64,000 nt of DNA from Microbacterium aoyamense (GTDB lineage Bacteria > Actinomycetota > Actinomycetes > Actinomycetales > Microbacteriaceae). A program made the translations under genes and the position numbers. Where the stretch lies: assembly GCF_023155855.1 (NCBI RefSeq), contig NZ_JAKNUT010000001.1:62001-126000 (forward strand), written 5' to 3'. Numbering within the stretch: position 1 is the stretch's first letter; every line of letters begins with the position of its first letter. The notes beneath the pieces are model-generated. The model was not told where the DNA came from and ran no database searches. It saw nothing but the letters and a program-made list of their open reading frames with translations. This document shows, piece by piece, positions 1 to 7,942 of this stretch.

Positions 1-171
1 CTCCAGCAGCGCCGGAATCCCTGGGCCCGCGACGAACGTGATCCACTTCCCACCGCCAGCATTCAGCGAGATCGTCCCCGTCTCGTCCTCGATGCCTTCC
101 AGTGCATCAGCCTGGTTCGCGGGAAGCTCGAACTTCTCGCCGCCATAGTGCAGCACCACGCGCTTTGCCAT
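1..171 (-). CDS. Partial phage hypothetical protein
   Basis: Leftward gene cut by the left edge; the first 57 codons are present, beginning MAKRVVLHYGGEKFELP. The ATG at 171 is preceded by a strong AAGGAGGGG ribosome site. It lies back to back with the rightward virion genes, so it probably belongs to the early or lysogeny side of the prophage. No family is recognised; the visible part looks like a small soluble beta-rich protein. Confidence 0.6.
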   Translation of the reverse strand, partial: MAKRVVLHYGGEKFELPANQADALEGIEDETGTISLNAGGGKWITFVAGPGIPALLE

Positions 172-180
172 CTCAACCCC

Positions 181-379
181 TCCTTCGCCGAGCCCCATGC
201 GCGGGGCCTCCAGCCTATGGAGGGGCTCCGCCATTCTCCCGGCGTCTTCCCCAGGGCGCCGGGTCCTTCTGCCCCGCCGCCACACGCTCACAACTGACGC
301 GCAAGCGCCGGCCCTCGCGGCACGGCCGTGCACTCGGAGCGACGATGGACGGCGGGCCACTCGTGAGAGGAGGTGCGCG
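181..379. promoter_or_regulatory. Divergent intergenic region with hairpins
   Basis: About 200 bases separate the leftward gene from the rightward virion genes. They hold two short hairpins in a row: GCCCC/GGGGC at 192-207, and CCTCCA/TGGAGG with a five-base loop at 207-223. A good GAGAGGAGG ribosome site precedes 380. By position, a promoter for the late operon probably lies here, but no clear -35/-10 pair was found. Confidence 0.35.
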
Positions 380-529
380 ATGACGCTCACCGCCAAGACC
401 TGCGCATGCGGCGGTTCGATGATCCCCAGCCGGAACCCCGCGCTGCGCATCTGCACCCACTGCGACATGCCGGCGATCCACAAGGCAAGCACCTGCGAAT
501 CCTGCCGTCGCCTCAAGCTCACCCGCTGA
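380..529 (+). CDS. Small cysteine-rich phage protein (zinc ribbon-like)
   Basis: Protein of 49 residues. Three pairs of cysteines (CAC near residue 8, CTHC near 25, CESC near 40) suggest a zinc-knuckle or rubredoxin-like fold. The ATG at 380 follows a GAGAGGAGG site 6 bases upstream; a longer in-frame reading from 197 has no ribosome site and low-complexity sequence. The stop overlaps the next ATG (TGATG), so the two are translationally coupled. Tiny Cys-rich ORFs ahead of terminase are common in actinophages. Function unknown. Confidence 0.65.
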   Translation: MTLTAKTCACGGSMIPSRNPALRICTHCDMPAIHKASTCESCRRLKLTR

Positions 530-651
530 TGGCACTCGGCTTCCGCTGGCTCTGCATCGTCGGCATCCACTCCTGGCAGCAAGGCCTGGGCCCCGCCGTC
601 AGCCCCTGGGCTCAACTGTGCCGCTACTGCAGAGAACCGAGACGCCGATGA
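529..651 (+). CDS. Small phage hypothetical protein
   Basis: Protein of 40 residues starting MALGFRWLCIVGIHSW and ending in a CRYC pair and basic tail. Its ATG shares bases with the stop of the preceding gene, and its own stop overlaps the next ATG, giving a chain of three coupled mini-genes. The CxxC pair suggests metal binding. It could form half of a zinc site or be membrane-associated through the hydrophobic N-terminus. Function unknown; support comes from coupling and phase. Confidence 0.5.
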   Translation: MALGFRWLCIVGIHSWQQGLGPAVSPWAQLCRYCREPRRR

Positions 652-734
652 CCTGCGAACACTGCGGCTCCCGCACACTCCCCGGCCTCGTCTGCTGCGA
701 CGAACTCAGCAACGACCTCGACACCATCGACTGA
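648..734 (+). CDS. Small CxxC phage protein
   Basis: Protein of 28 residues, MTCEHCGSRTLPGLVCCDEL at the start, with CEHC and CC motifs that could bind one zinc. The ATGA overlap with the previous stop suggests translational coupling. It is too small for automatic gene callers, but it is the third Cys-rich mini-ORF in a row, which raises confidence. Function unknown. Confidence 0.5.
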   Translation: MTCEHCGSRTLPGLVCCDELSNDLDTID

Positions 735-775
735 CACTCCGAACGCGGACAGGCGCCGCACGATCGAGGTGAACC

Positions 776-1270
776 ATGGCCCAAGGTCGCCCGGTCGAGG
801 CTGTCGTACGCGCACGCGCGATCAGGTTGATCGGCGAGGGCATGCCGCGGAACGCCATTGCCCGTGAGCTTGGTATCGCTCCGTCGTCGGTCTCCGGCAT
901 CGCGAAGGACGAGGGACTCACCTTCGATCGGGCCACTGCGACCGCGTCGGCGACGGCTGCTCGAGCACATGACCTGAAGGTCCGACGCCTCGAGCTCATC
1001 GACGAGCTGTTCGCGAAGGCCGCCGATCATCTGGTGGCGATCGATCAGCCGTTCCTGGCGTTCAACTTCGGCGGCAAAGAGAACACGTACGAGGAGCACA
1101 CTCTCGACCGTGCGCCGACCGGTGACCTGCTGAACCTGCATCGAGCGGCGTCGCTCGCGCTCAAGGACGCCCGTGAGCTCATCCATGACGATGACGACGA
1201 GGGCGTCGCTGAGGCCGAGTCGATGCTGATGAACCTGATCCTCGAGCTCGGTCTGCACGAAGATGCCTAG
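776..1270 (+). CDS. Terminase small subunit
   Basis: Protein of 164 residues that would recognise the phage packaging site and recruit the large subunit. Residues 13-45 form a helix-turn-helix (IGEGMPRNAIARELGIAPSS), typical of small terminases; the remainder is helical with an acidic stretch (DDDDE) near 142. It lies directly upstream of the terminase ATPase, apart from one small overlapping ORF, as in most siphoviruses. A TCGAGGTGAACC leader precedes the ATG. The assignment rests on the HTH and context. Confidence 0.8.
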   Translation: MAQGRPVEAVVRARAIRLIGEGMPRNAIARELGIAPSSVSGIAKDEGLTFDRATATASATAARAHDLKVRRLELIDELFAKAADHLVAIDQPFLAFNFGGKENTYEEHTLDRAPTGDLLNLHRAASLALKDARELIHDDDDEGVAEAESMLMNLILELGLHEDA

Positions 1271-1502
1271 CCCCACCGGAGCGATTGTCGGCCTGTACGT
1301 CGACTCACGACTGTTCGTCCTCGCCCCCGGCGACATGATCCGCACGCAGACCGGCCGATCGTACGAGGTCGTCGAAGCCCGCGTGCAGCAGCGCGGGAAG
1401 TGGGCAGGCATCCGCCAGCACCTTCGCGTCGTTGTCCTCGAGCACGACGCACCGGTCCGCGAAGACCAACGGGTGATGCCGATCAGGTGGTACCGCCGAT
1501 GA
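1263..1502 (+). CDS. Phage hypothetical protein between terminase subunits
   Basis: Protein of 79 residues, mostly predicted beta strand, basic, beginning MPSPTGAIVGLYVDSRLFV. It overlaps the small terminase by 8 bases and its stop overlaps the ATG of the large terminase (ATGA), so all three genes are probably co-translated. The compact beta-rich sequence resembles small head-associated proteins, but no family is recognised. Confidence 0.6.
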   Translation: MPSPTGAIVGLYVDSRLFVLAPGDMIRTQTGRSYEVVEARVQQRGKWAGIRQHLRVVVLEHDAPVREDQRVMPIRWYRR

Positions 1503-2833
1503 GCGACGTCGACCAGGACGAGAAGTCCGACGTTCTCGGCCCGCAGCAGATGCGGTCGCTGCGTGAGTCGAAGGCTCGCGTGAACATCTTCGAGGGCGCG
1601 ATCCGCTCGGGGAAGACGATCGTTAGCCTGCTGCGCTTCCTCATGGCGGTCCTGTTCGCCAAGGGCGGCGTGATCGTTGTGATCGCCCGCACACGCGACT
1701 CCGCGTACCGCAACGTGTTCGAGCCGCTGATGAATGCTGGCTTGTTCGGCCCGCTCGCTCGGCTCGTGCACTACACGGCCGGCGCTCCCACGGGCCGCAT
1801 CCTCGGTCGCACTGTTCATGTGCTGGGCGCATCGGATGCGAAGTCCGAGAAGGTGCTCCGCGGTCTCACCGTCGCTCTCGCCTACGTCGACGAGGTCACG
1901 GTCATCCCGGAGGAGTTCTTCACCCAGCTGCTCGGCCGCATGAGCCCGCCCGGAGCGAAGCTCTTCGGCACCACGAACCCTGACAGCCCCGCACACTGGC
2001 TGAAGGTCAAGTTTCTCGACCGGATCGGCGCGGGTCTCGCCGGCTGGCGCTCCTGGCACTTCCAGCTCGACGACAACCCCGCACTCACCGAGGACTACAA
2101 GAACCAGATCAAGGCTGAGTTCACAGGCCTCTGGCACAAGCGGTTCGTTCAGGGCCTGTGGGTCGCCGCCGAGGGCGCCGTATTCGACATGTGGGACCCC
2201 GACATCCACACGATCCCGTGGGACAAGCTCCCCGAGATGCGCGAGCTGATCGCCGTCGCGCTCGACTACGGCACGACGAACCCGACCGCCGCGATCATCC
2301 TCGGCGTCTCGGCAGAGATCGACCGCCTCGGCCGCCCCACACCGCGCCTGTTCTTCGTCGACGAGTTCCGGCACGACTCGAAGGCTGCGCAGCAGAAGCT
2401 CACCGACGGCGAGCTCGGCCGTGCGTTCATGCTGTGGCTCAACGATCGACACCTGCCCGCCTCCACTCAGTCGAAGCTGGCGCCGCGGTTCACGATCATC
2501 GACCCGTCGGCCGCATCGTTCAAGGTGGAGCTGCGCAAGACGCACGGCATCACCTCGACCGACGCCGACAACGACGTGCTGTACGGTCTGCGCCTCATGG
2601 CATCCCTCATCGCCTCCGGCCACCTCCTCGTCGCCGCCCCGACCGACGCGAACCCGAACCGCGGATGCCCCGGCTTCATCAAGGAAGCACCCGGCTACGC
2701 GTGGGACCCGAAGGCCACCGAAAAGGGCGAAGACAAGCCGCTGAAGATCGCGGACCACAGCATCGACGCCGGCCGATACGACGTCACCACCACCGAGAAC
2801 GTCTGGCGCCGCTACATCAAGCTCGCCGCCTGA
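1499..2833 (+). CDS. Terminase large subunit
   Basis: Packaging motor and nuclease of 444 residues. Walker A GAIRSGKT is at residues 33-40 and Walker B LAYVDE ends at 131-132, forming the ATPase. A C-terminal RNase H-like nuclease has Asp256 (ALDYGT), Asp335 (TIIDPS) and Asp423 (SIDAGRYD) as candidate metal ligands. The ATG at 1499 overlaps the previous stop; an in-frame reading from 1400 would add an Arg/Pro-rich leader that only shadows the preceding gene. Portal follows after 10 bases. Confidence 0.95.
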   Translation: MSDVDQDEKSDVLGPQQMRSLRESKARVNIFEGAIRSGKTIVSLLRFLMAVLFAKGGVIVVIARTRDSAYRNVFEPLMNAGLFGPLARLVHYTAGAPTGRILGRTVHVLGASDAKSEKVLRGLTVALAYVDEVTVIPEEFFTQLLGRMSPPGAKLFGTTNPDSPAHWLKVKFLDRIGAGLAGWRSWHFQLDDNPALTEDYKNQIKAEFTGLWHKRFVQGLWVAAEGAVFDMWDPDIHTIPWDKLPEMRELIAVALDYGTTNPTAAIILGVSAEIDRLGRPTPRLFFVDEFRHDSKAAQQKLTDGELGRAFMLWLNDRHLPASTQSKLAPRFTIIDPSAASFKVELRKTHGITSTDADNDVLYGLRLMASLIASGHLLVAAPTDANPNRGCPGFIKEAPGYAWDPKATEKGEDKPLKIADHSIDAGRYDVTTTENVWRRYIKLAA

Positions 2834-2843
2834 GAGGAGCGTC

Positions 2844-4514
2844 ATGGCTGACACCTGGCCTCCGGAACCGTTCGACATCGCGTTCGCTCGGTTCAAGGAG
2901 CTCGACGCCTGGTGGGCTGGTGACACGCAGACTCTCTCGGAGATCTACAGCGGCCGCGGCCCGCAGACGCACATCGTAAACGGGCGTTCGTTCCGTGGCG
3001 GCGTGCTCGGCACCCTGTCGAAGTGGTGGTGGGGTCAGCCTGTCGAGGTCGACGAGCAGCGCATGAAGATGCATCTGCCGCTCGCCGCCGACCTGTGCAC
3101 GCTGTCTTCCGATCTGCTGTTCGGCGAGGCACCTCAGGTGCTTTTCCGTAAGCCGGACAGCGCGGAGACGCCGGCCGCTGACGCGGACGAGTCGAAGACG
3201 GTCACGAAGTGGCGTCACCAGGCTCAGGACCGTCTCGACGCGATCATCGGCACCGATGAGGCGCACGCTGAGATGCTGCTGCTCGGCGAGTACGCGGCTG
3301 CTCTCGGCGGCTCGTACTTCGCGGTCGCCTGGGACCCCACAGTCTCGGACCACGTCTTCCCGAAGGCGTACGCCGCAGACTGCGCGATCCCCACGTTCCG
3401 CTACGGTCGCCTCGCGTCTGTGCGCCTGTGGTCGGAGTATCGCGACGGCAACGAGGTGTTCCGTCTCGTCGAGACCCACGAGCCCGGCACGATCGAGTAC
3501 GCACTGTACCGCGGCACGGAGAAGACGCTCGGCGCGCTCGTGCCGATCTCATCCCGCCCGGAGACGGCGCACTACGAGCAGCTGCGCAACGAGTCCGACC
3601 TCGCGGTGGCGATCGCCAACCCCGGCGCGCTGCCCCTGTCTGTGCGGATCGGTACCGGCTCGGACCGTCTCGCGGTCGTGTACATGCCGAACGCCCGCCC
3701 GGTGCGGGACTGGCGGAAGCTGGGCCCGCTCGCGAACCTCGGCCGCTCCGACCTCGACGGCATCCAGGATCTCCTGGACAAGGTCGACCAGGTGTGGTCG
3801 TCGCTGATGCGCGACGTCGACAACGGCCAGGGTCGTCTCATCATCGGTGAGGACGCGCTCGAGCTGTCCGGCAAGCCCGGCGAGGGCGCGAAGTTCGACA
3901 CGTACCGTCAGGTGTTCACCGCTGTGGGTGCTGCGCTCGGGAAGTCGGCGGATGGTTCGGCCCTCGTCGACCAGGTGCAGTTCGACATTCGCGTGCAGGA
4001 GCACCTCGAGACGTTCGAGGGCCTGCTGCGCCGCATCGCCTCCACGATCGGCTACAGCGAATCGCACCTCGGCATTGACGACGGCCGCGGCGCCATGACC
4101 GCCACCGAAGTCACCGCAGACCTCAGCGACTCCGAGCGCACCCGCGACAAGAAGGCGCTGTACGCCCGCGCCGCACTGTCGAAGTGGGCTCTCGTCGCGC
4201 TGGAGATCGACAAGGCCGTGTTCGGCGGTGACGGTGACCTCGGCGACCTGACCGTCGCGCCCGACGTCGTCTTCGCTCCCGTGTCTCAGGCGGACCCGGA
4301 GAAGCTGACCCGCATCGCCGCGCTGCAGGAGGGCATCGCATCCCTCAAGGAGCGTGTCCGCACGATGCGCCCCGACTGGGATGAGGACGACCTCGACGCC
4401 GAGGTGAAGGCGATCCAGGACGAGAAGTCGGCAGCAGCCGCGCTCATCCCGGACCCCGGCACGTTCGACGGCGGCGACCAGAGCGACGACGAGATCGACC
4501 AGGCCAAGCAGTGA
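2844..4514 (+). CDS. Portal protein
   Basis: Protein of 556 residues, the usual size of an SPP1 gp6/HK97-type portal, which forms the dodecameric DNA channel at the capsid vertex. It has the WAGDTQTLSEIY-type N-terminus of actinophage portals and an acidic C-terminal tail (FDGGDQSDDEIDQAKQ). GAGAGGAGCGTC ahead of the ATG provides the ribosome site. Position between terminase and the MuF protein is the standard order. Its stop overlaps a small GTG-started ORF. Confidence 0.9.
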   Translation: MADTWPPEPFDIAFARFKELDAWWAGDTQTLSEIYSGRGPQTHIVNGRSFRGGVLGTLSKWWWGQPVEVDEQRMKMHLPLAADLCTLSSDLLFGEAPQVLFRKPDSAETPAADADESKTVTKWRHQAQDRLDAIIGTDEAHAEMLLLGEYAAALGGSYFAVAWDPTVSDHVFPKAYAADCAIPTFRYGRLASVRLWSEYRDGNEVFRLVETHEPGTIEYALYRGTEKTLGALVPISSRPETAHYEQLRNESDLAVAIANPGALPLSVRIGTGSDRLAVVYMPNARPVRDWRKLGPLANLGRSDLDGIQDLLDKVDQVWSSLMRDVDNGQGRLIIGEDALELSGKPGEGAKFDTYRQVFTAVGAALGKSADGSALVDQVQFDIRVQEHLETFEGLLRRIASTIGYSESHLGIDDGRGAMTATEVTADLSDSERTRDKKALYARAALSKWALVALEIDKAVFGGDGDLGDLTVAPDVVFAPVSQADPEKLTRIAALQEGIASLKERVRTMRPDWDEDDLDAEVKAIQDEKSAAAALIPDPGTFDGGDQSDDEIDQAKQ

Positions 4515-4666
4515 ACGGTTCCGGCTCTCAGCGCTGGTACACGGACGCGCGCGGCCGCATCTGCACTGTCGCTTCGTTCGCTCACGGCGACTTCGACGAG
4601 TGTCCGCTATTCCGGGATCTCGCGCTCGCGCACAACGGACGGATCAGTTCGCAAGATCGGCGGTGA
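4511..4666 (+). CDS. Small phage hypothetical protein
   Basis: Protein of 51 residues starting at a GTG that overlaps the portal stop (GTGA) and ending three bases before the next gene. Visible sequence: SGSQRWYTDARGRICTVASF at the start, then HGDFDECPLF. It contains two cysteines and no recognised domain. The exact fit in an otherwise tight junction argues that it is translated. Confidence 0.5.
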   Translation: MNGSGSQRWYTDARGRICTVASFAHGDFDECPLFRDLALAHNGRISSQDRR

Positions 4667-4669
4667 ACC

Positions 4670-6589
4670 GTGGCGCTGTTCGTCCCGAACCCTGACGCGG
4701 AGTCCGTCGAGGAGATCATCGAGCAGCTGTCCGTCGAGCTCGCCCGCATGTACCGCGACGCTGAGGATGAGCTGATCCGCGAGATCGCGAAGCGCGCCGC
4801 CCGAGACATGCAGCTCGCATCGAAGCTGCCGACGGCGATCGCACCCGGCGGGCTGACGGTCGCCGAACGTCGCAGGCAGAACCGCATCCTCGCGGAACTC
4901 GCCGCACACCGCGCCGTCGCTGTCCGCGAGCTGCAGAGCCTCGCGGTCGCGACGCAGGAGCGTCTGCGCCTGTCGGGCATGGTGCAGCAGATCATCGAGC
5001 TCGCTGCCCGCGAGGGTGAAGCCGCGGCAGCCGCACAGCTCGGCTTCGCGTCTCGCGTGCCGGCGGCTGTTATTCCGCTGCCGTTCCTCGGCGGCGCTGC
5101 GGCGACGTCGGCGACGACACTCACCTCTGCAGGCTCGCAGGCGGTCGCCATGGTGGCTCTGTCGCTGCAGAACCGCCTCGATGTGCTGAACCAGCGGATC
5201 ACCCGCTTCCCGCAGGACGCCTACCAGCGGATCATCGCCCTCCACTCGCCGAACACGCTCCTCGGCATCACGACGTCGCGCACGCAGCAGGCCGCCGCGG
5301 TGCAGCGGTTCCTCGCCGAGGGCATCCCCGCGTTCGTCGACCGCTCGGGCCGCCGCTGGACGATCGGCGCGTATGCGGAGATGGCCGGCCGGACGTCGGT
5401 GAACCGTGCGTACAACGACGCGGGTGTGTGGCGCATGCAGCAGTCGGGCGTGAACCTCGTCACTGTCGTACGCGGCCTCGACTCGTGCAAGAAGTGCGCG
5501 GCCTGGGCCGGGAAGATCCTCTCGACCGATGGCACACCCGCCGGGCCGGTGACGCTCCCCCACGCGACGAACGACAGCAGCGTGACCGTGCAGGTCGCCG
5601 CAACGGTCGACGGCGCCAGGAACGCAGGCTGGGGACATCCGAACTGCCGGTGTCGTCTCGTGCCGTACCTGCCCGGGCTCACCGTCCCGCAGGATGACAC
5701 GACATACGACCCTGAGGCGGAGAAGGAACGCGCTGAGCAGCGTCGCCTCGAGCGGGAGATCCGCGCGGCGAAGCGCCTCGAAGCGACCGCACTCAACGAC
5801 ACCGACCGGGCACGCGCCGCCGCTGGTGTGCGCGAAGCGCAGGCGCAGATGCGGGAGTTCGTCCGCGACACCGGACGGCAGCGTCGCTCCTACCGCGAGC
5901 AGCTGCACTTCTCCGACGGCCGCGGCGGACCCATCCGCGCCACCCCAGCCCCGAAGCCGCCGGCACCGCGCACGAGCGTCGACATTCGCATCAAGAAGAA
6001 CACCGACCTCGGCGCTGCTGTGTATGGTGCCCGCGCATCGATCGCCCGCGTCCACACGATCCCGACGGGCCTCCGGCATCTGCCCGTCGAGACGGCGCGA
6101 CTCGCGCCCGGTGTGAACGGCGTCTATCGCGGTGGCGCATCACGCCTGCAGATGAGCATGAACGGCCCATCGCCGCGGCTGACGTTCGCGCACGAGATCG
6201 GCCACTACCTCGACCATCAGCTGCTGGGCACCACGACCCGCAACTTCGAGTCGCGGCTCATGACGGAGAACGTCACGCGCGATTGGCTCGCGAAGGTCAC
6301 CGAGACCGCCTCGTATCGGGCGCTTGCGGCACTGAAGGCCGACCCGTTGACGCCGGCCGACATCGTCAAGCACATCGACTACCTGATGAGTCCCGTCGAG
6401 CTATGGGGCCGCTCGTACGCGCAGTACATCGCGACCCGCTCCGCCGACAAGGTGATGCTCGCGGAGCTCGCCGCGTTCCGCGCGAGCGAGTCGCCCTGGA
6501 TCGTGTCGCGACAGTGGAGTACAACGGACTTCGAACCTGTCGCATCCGCGATCGACGAGATCTTCCGAGGGAAGGGGCTGCTGAAGTGA
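4670..6589 (+). CDS. MuF-type minor head protein with C-terminal metallopeptidase-like domain
   Basis: Protein of 639 residues. The helical N-terminus and the block from about 215 to 330, with DSCKKCAAWAGK near 270 and GHPNCRCRL near 322-329, match Mu gpF/SPP1 gp7 minor head proteins injected or packaged with the portal. A charged coiled linker (345-420) leads to a separate C-terminal domain with FAHEIGHYLDH; H508 and H512 form an HExxH zinc site, suggesting a zinc metallopeptidase. MuF proteins with variable enzymatic or toxin-like C-termini are known in temperate phages. GTG start 3 bases after the previous stop. Confidence 0.85.
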   Translation: MALFVPNPDAESVEEIIEQLSVELARMYRDAEDELIREIAKRAARDMQLASKLPTAIAPGGLTVAERRRQNRILAELAAHRAVAVRELQSLAVATQERLRLSGMVQQIIELAAREGEAAAAAQLGFASRVPAAVIPLPFLGGAAATSATTLTSAGSQAVAMVALSLQNRLDVLNQRITRFPQDAYQRIIALHSPNTLLGITTSRTQQAAAVQRFLAEGIPAFVDRSGRRWTIGAYAEMAGRTSVNRAYNDAGVWRMQQSGVNLVTVVRGLDSCKKCAAWAGKILSTDGTPAGPVTLPHATNDSSVTVQVAATVDGARNAGWGHPNCRCRLVPYLPGLTVPQDDTTYDPEAEKERAEQRRLEREIRAAKRLEATALNDTDRARAAAGVREAQAQMREFVRDTGRQRRSYREQLHFSDGRGGPIRATPAPKPPAPRTSVDIRIKKNTDLGAAVYGARASIARVHTIPTGLRHLPVETARLAPGVNGVYRGGASRLQMSMNGPSPRLTFAHEIGHYLDHQLLGTTTRNFESRLMTENVTRDWLAKVTETASYRALAALKADPLTPADIVKHIDYLMSPVELWGRSYAQYIATRSADKVMLAELAAFRASESPWIVSRQWSTTDFEPVASAIDEIFRGKGLLK

Positions 6590-6738
6590 TCACGCCGCTG
6601 TCCCTCGACGACGTCGAGACTGCCACCGATGCCGAGATCATCGCCGCCTTCATCCAGGACGGCGAGACCGAGGACAGCGCCCGCGCGCACCTCGCGGTGA
6701 TCCGCGGCCAGCTTCCAGCCGACACGACCGTCGACTGA
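6586..6738 (+). CDS. Small acidic phage protein
   Basis: Protein of 50 residues, acidic and helical, with SLDDVETATDAEIIAAFIQD near the start and an RAHLAVIRGQL segment. The GTG at 6586 overlaps the stop of the MuF gene (GTGA). Because MuF C-terminal effector domains are sometimes followed by a small cognate immunity or partner gene, this ORF deserves attention, but nothing in its sequence proves that role. A hairpin follows at 6747. Confidence 0.55.
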   Translation: MITPLSLDDVETATDAEIIAAFIQDGETEDSARAHLAVIRGQLPADTTVD

Positions 6739-7081
6739 TCCTCCCGCCCCGCGCTCCGCGGGGTCCACCTATGTCCGGGCGTCAACGCGGCTTCTGATCC
6801 ACGGTTCACGGGGCCGTGGATGTGCTCCCCGCGAAGGCTGTCGATGACGTCCCCAGCGTCATGAGCGCGTGCACCTTTCCACGCGAGACACGACCTGCGC
6901 CCGGCCGCGACGCCACGTCACTCAACCGTGCCGCCTGGTAGCGCCGCCTCGAAGCGGTGAGTCAGACCGTCGCCCTCAATCCCCGTGTGCCGTCGACCCT
7001 GCGCGTCGGCACACGGCCCTCCGTCCTCACCGCAGGGGTGAGGCGCACCGATCCCGGCAGGCCCGGGGGAAGAAGCAGACC
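6739..7081 (+). other. Structured non-coding region ahead of the scaffold gene
   Basis: 343 bases without a convincing gene, unusual inside a packed virion operon. Five stem-loops are visible: 6747-6763 (CCCCGCG/CGCGGGG), 6798-6820 (TCCACGG/CCGTGGA), 6844-6862 (ATGACG/CGTCAT), 6983-7016 (10-bp stem CCGTGTGCCG/CGGCACACGG), and 7025-7043 (CCTCACC/GGTGAGG). The first could act as a terminator. The scaffold reading frame extends back to 6869 but without a ribosome site there. Confidence 0.5.
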
Positions 7082-7906
7082 ATGACCACCATCCAGCACA
7101 CCGCGTTCGCGCGCCGCAACTGCGACGGCCTTGCGCTCACCCGACCGACCCGCTTCGACGTGGCCGGCATCCGATTCTTCGACGGTGAGAACGGCGCAGC
7201 GGGCGCCGGAGACGCCGCCGCACAAGCAGCGGCCGCGCAAGCAGCTGCAGCCGCGGCGAACGCCAACGCGAACAAGGACGGCGCGGCGAAGCCCCCGTGG
7301 GGTGACGACCCGACGAAGTTCGACCCCGACAAGGCGTGGAACCTGATCCAGAACGTCAAGGGCGACTTGGCGCAGGAGAAGGCGAAGCGCGACACGGCGA
7401 TCGCCGACGCTGTCGCCGCGGCCGAGAAGAACATCCTCGGCAACATCGCGAAGGCGCTCGGCGGCGGCGAGCAGGTCGAGACCGACCCGGCGAAGCTGCA
7501 GGCGAGCGTCGCAGACCTCACATCGAAGGTCGGTGAGAAGGACACTGCTCTCACCGCAGCCGCCGCGCAGGTGAAGGCCGGTCAGGTCGCACTGCAGGTC
7601 GCGATCCTCGGCGCGCCGCTCGGCGCGAACATCCCACTTCTGCTCACCAACGAGCAGTTCAAGACCGCGATCGCGTCGGTAGAACCGACCGATCAGGCCG
7701 CCATCACGGCGGAGATCACCAAGGCGCTCCAGGCGAACGCCGCCCTCAAACAGCCCCCCGCCCGGTCAGGTGCCGGCGATCACACGGGCCCGACGGTGGA
7801 AACCCTCGAATCTCAGCTGAAGGCAGCCGAGGAAGCGAAGGACTTCTCCGCGACCATCCGCCTCAAGCGCGCCATCGCAGCGGCGAGACGCGCGCAAGGG
7901 GCATAG
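7082..7906 (+). CDS. Capsid scaffolding protein
   Basis: Protein of 274 residues with an Ala/Gln-rich low-complexity stretch (residues 45-65), a long helical middle with heptad-like repeats, and a charged C-terminal helix (SATIRLKRAIAAARRAQ), all typical of scaffolds that template procapsid assembly and leave before packaging. It sits immediately before the major capsid gene. The ATG at 7082 follows GGGGGAAGAAGCAGACC. Assigned from composition and position; catalytic residues are not expected. Confidence 0.8.
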   Translation: MTTIQHTAFARRNCDGLALTRPTRFDVAGIRFFDGENGAAGAGDAAAQAAAAQAAAAAANANANKDGAAKPPWGDDPTKFDPDKAWNLIQNVKGDLAQEKAKRDTAIADAVAAAEKNILGNIAKALGGGEQVETDPAKLQASVADLTSKVGEKDTALTAAAAQVKAGQVALQVAILGAPLGANIPLLLTNEQFKTAIASVEPTDQAAITAEITKALQANAALKQPPARSGAGDHTGPTVETLESQLKAAEEAKDFSATIRLKRAIAAARRAQGA

Positions 7907-7942
7907 CCCGCCGCACCCGCGGCACAACCCAAGGAGGCCAGC

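Noticed and set aside
599..2926. Minus-strand open frame of 775 codons across the terminase genes
   Set aside because: Antisense to terminase and high-GC shadow; composition is Arg/Val/Glu-rich without domains.
4607..6079. Minus-strand open frame of 490 codons opposite the MuF gene
   Set aside because: Antisense shadow; the plus strand has a recognised MuF domain and HEIGH motif.
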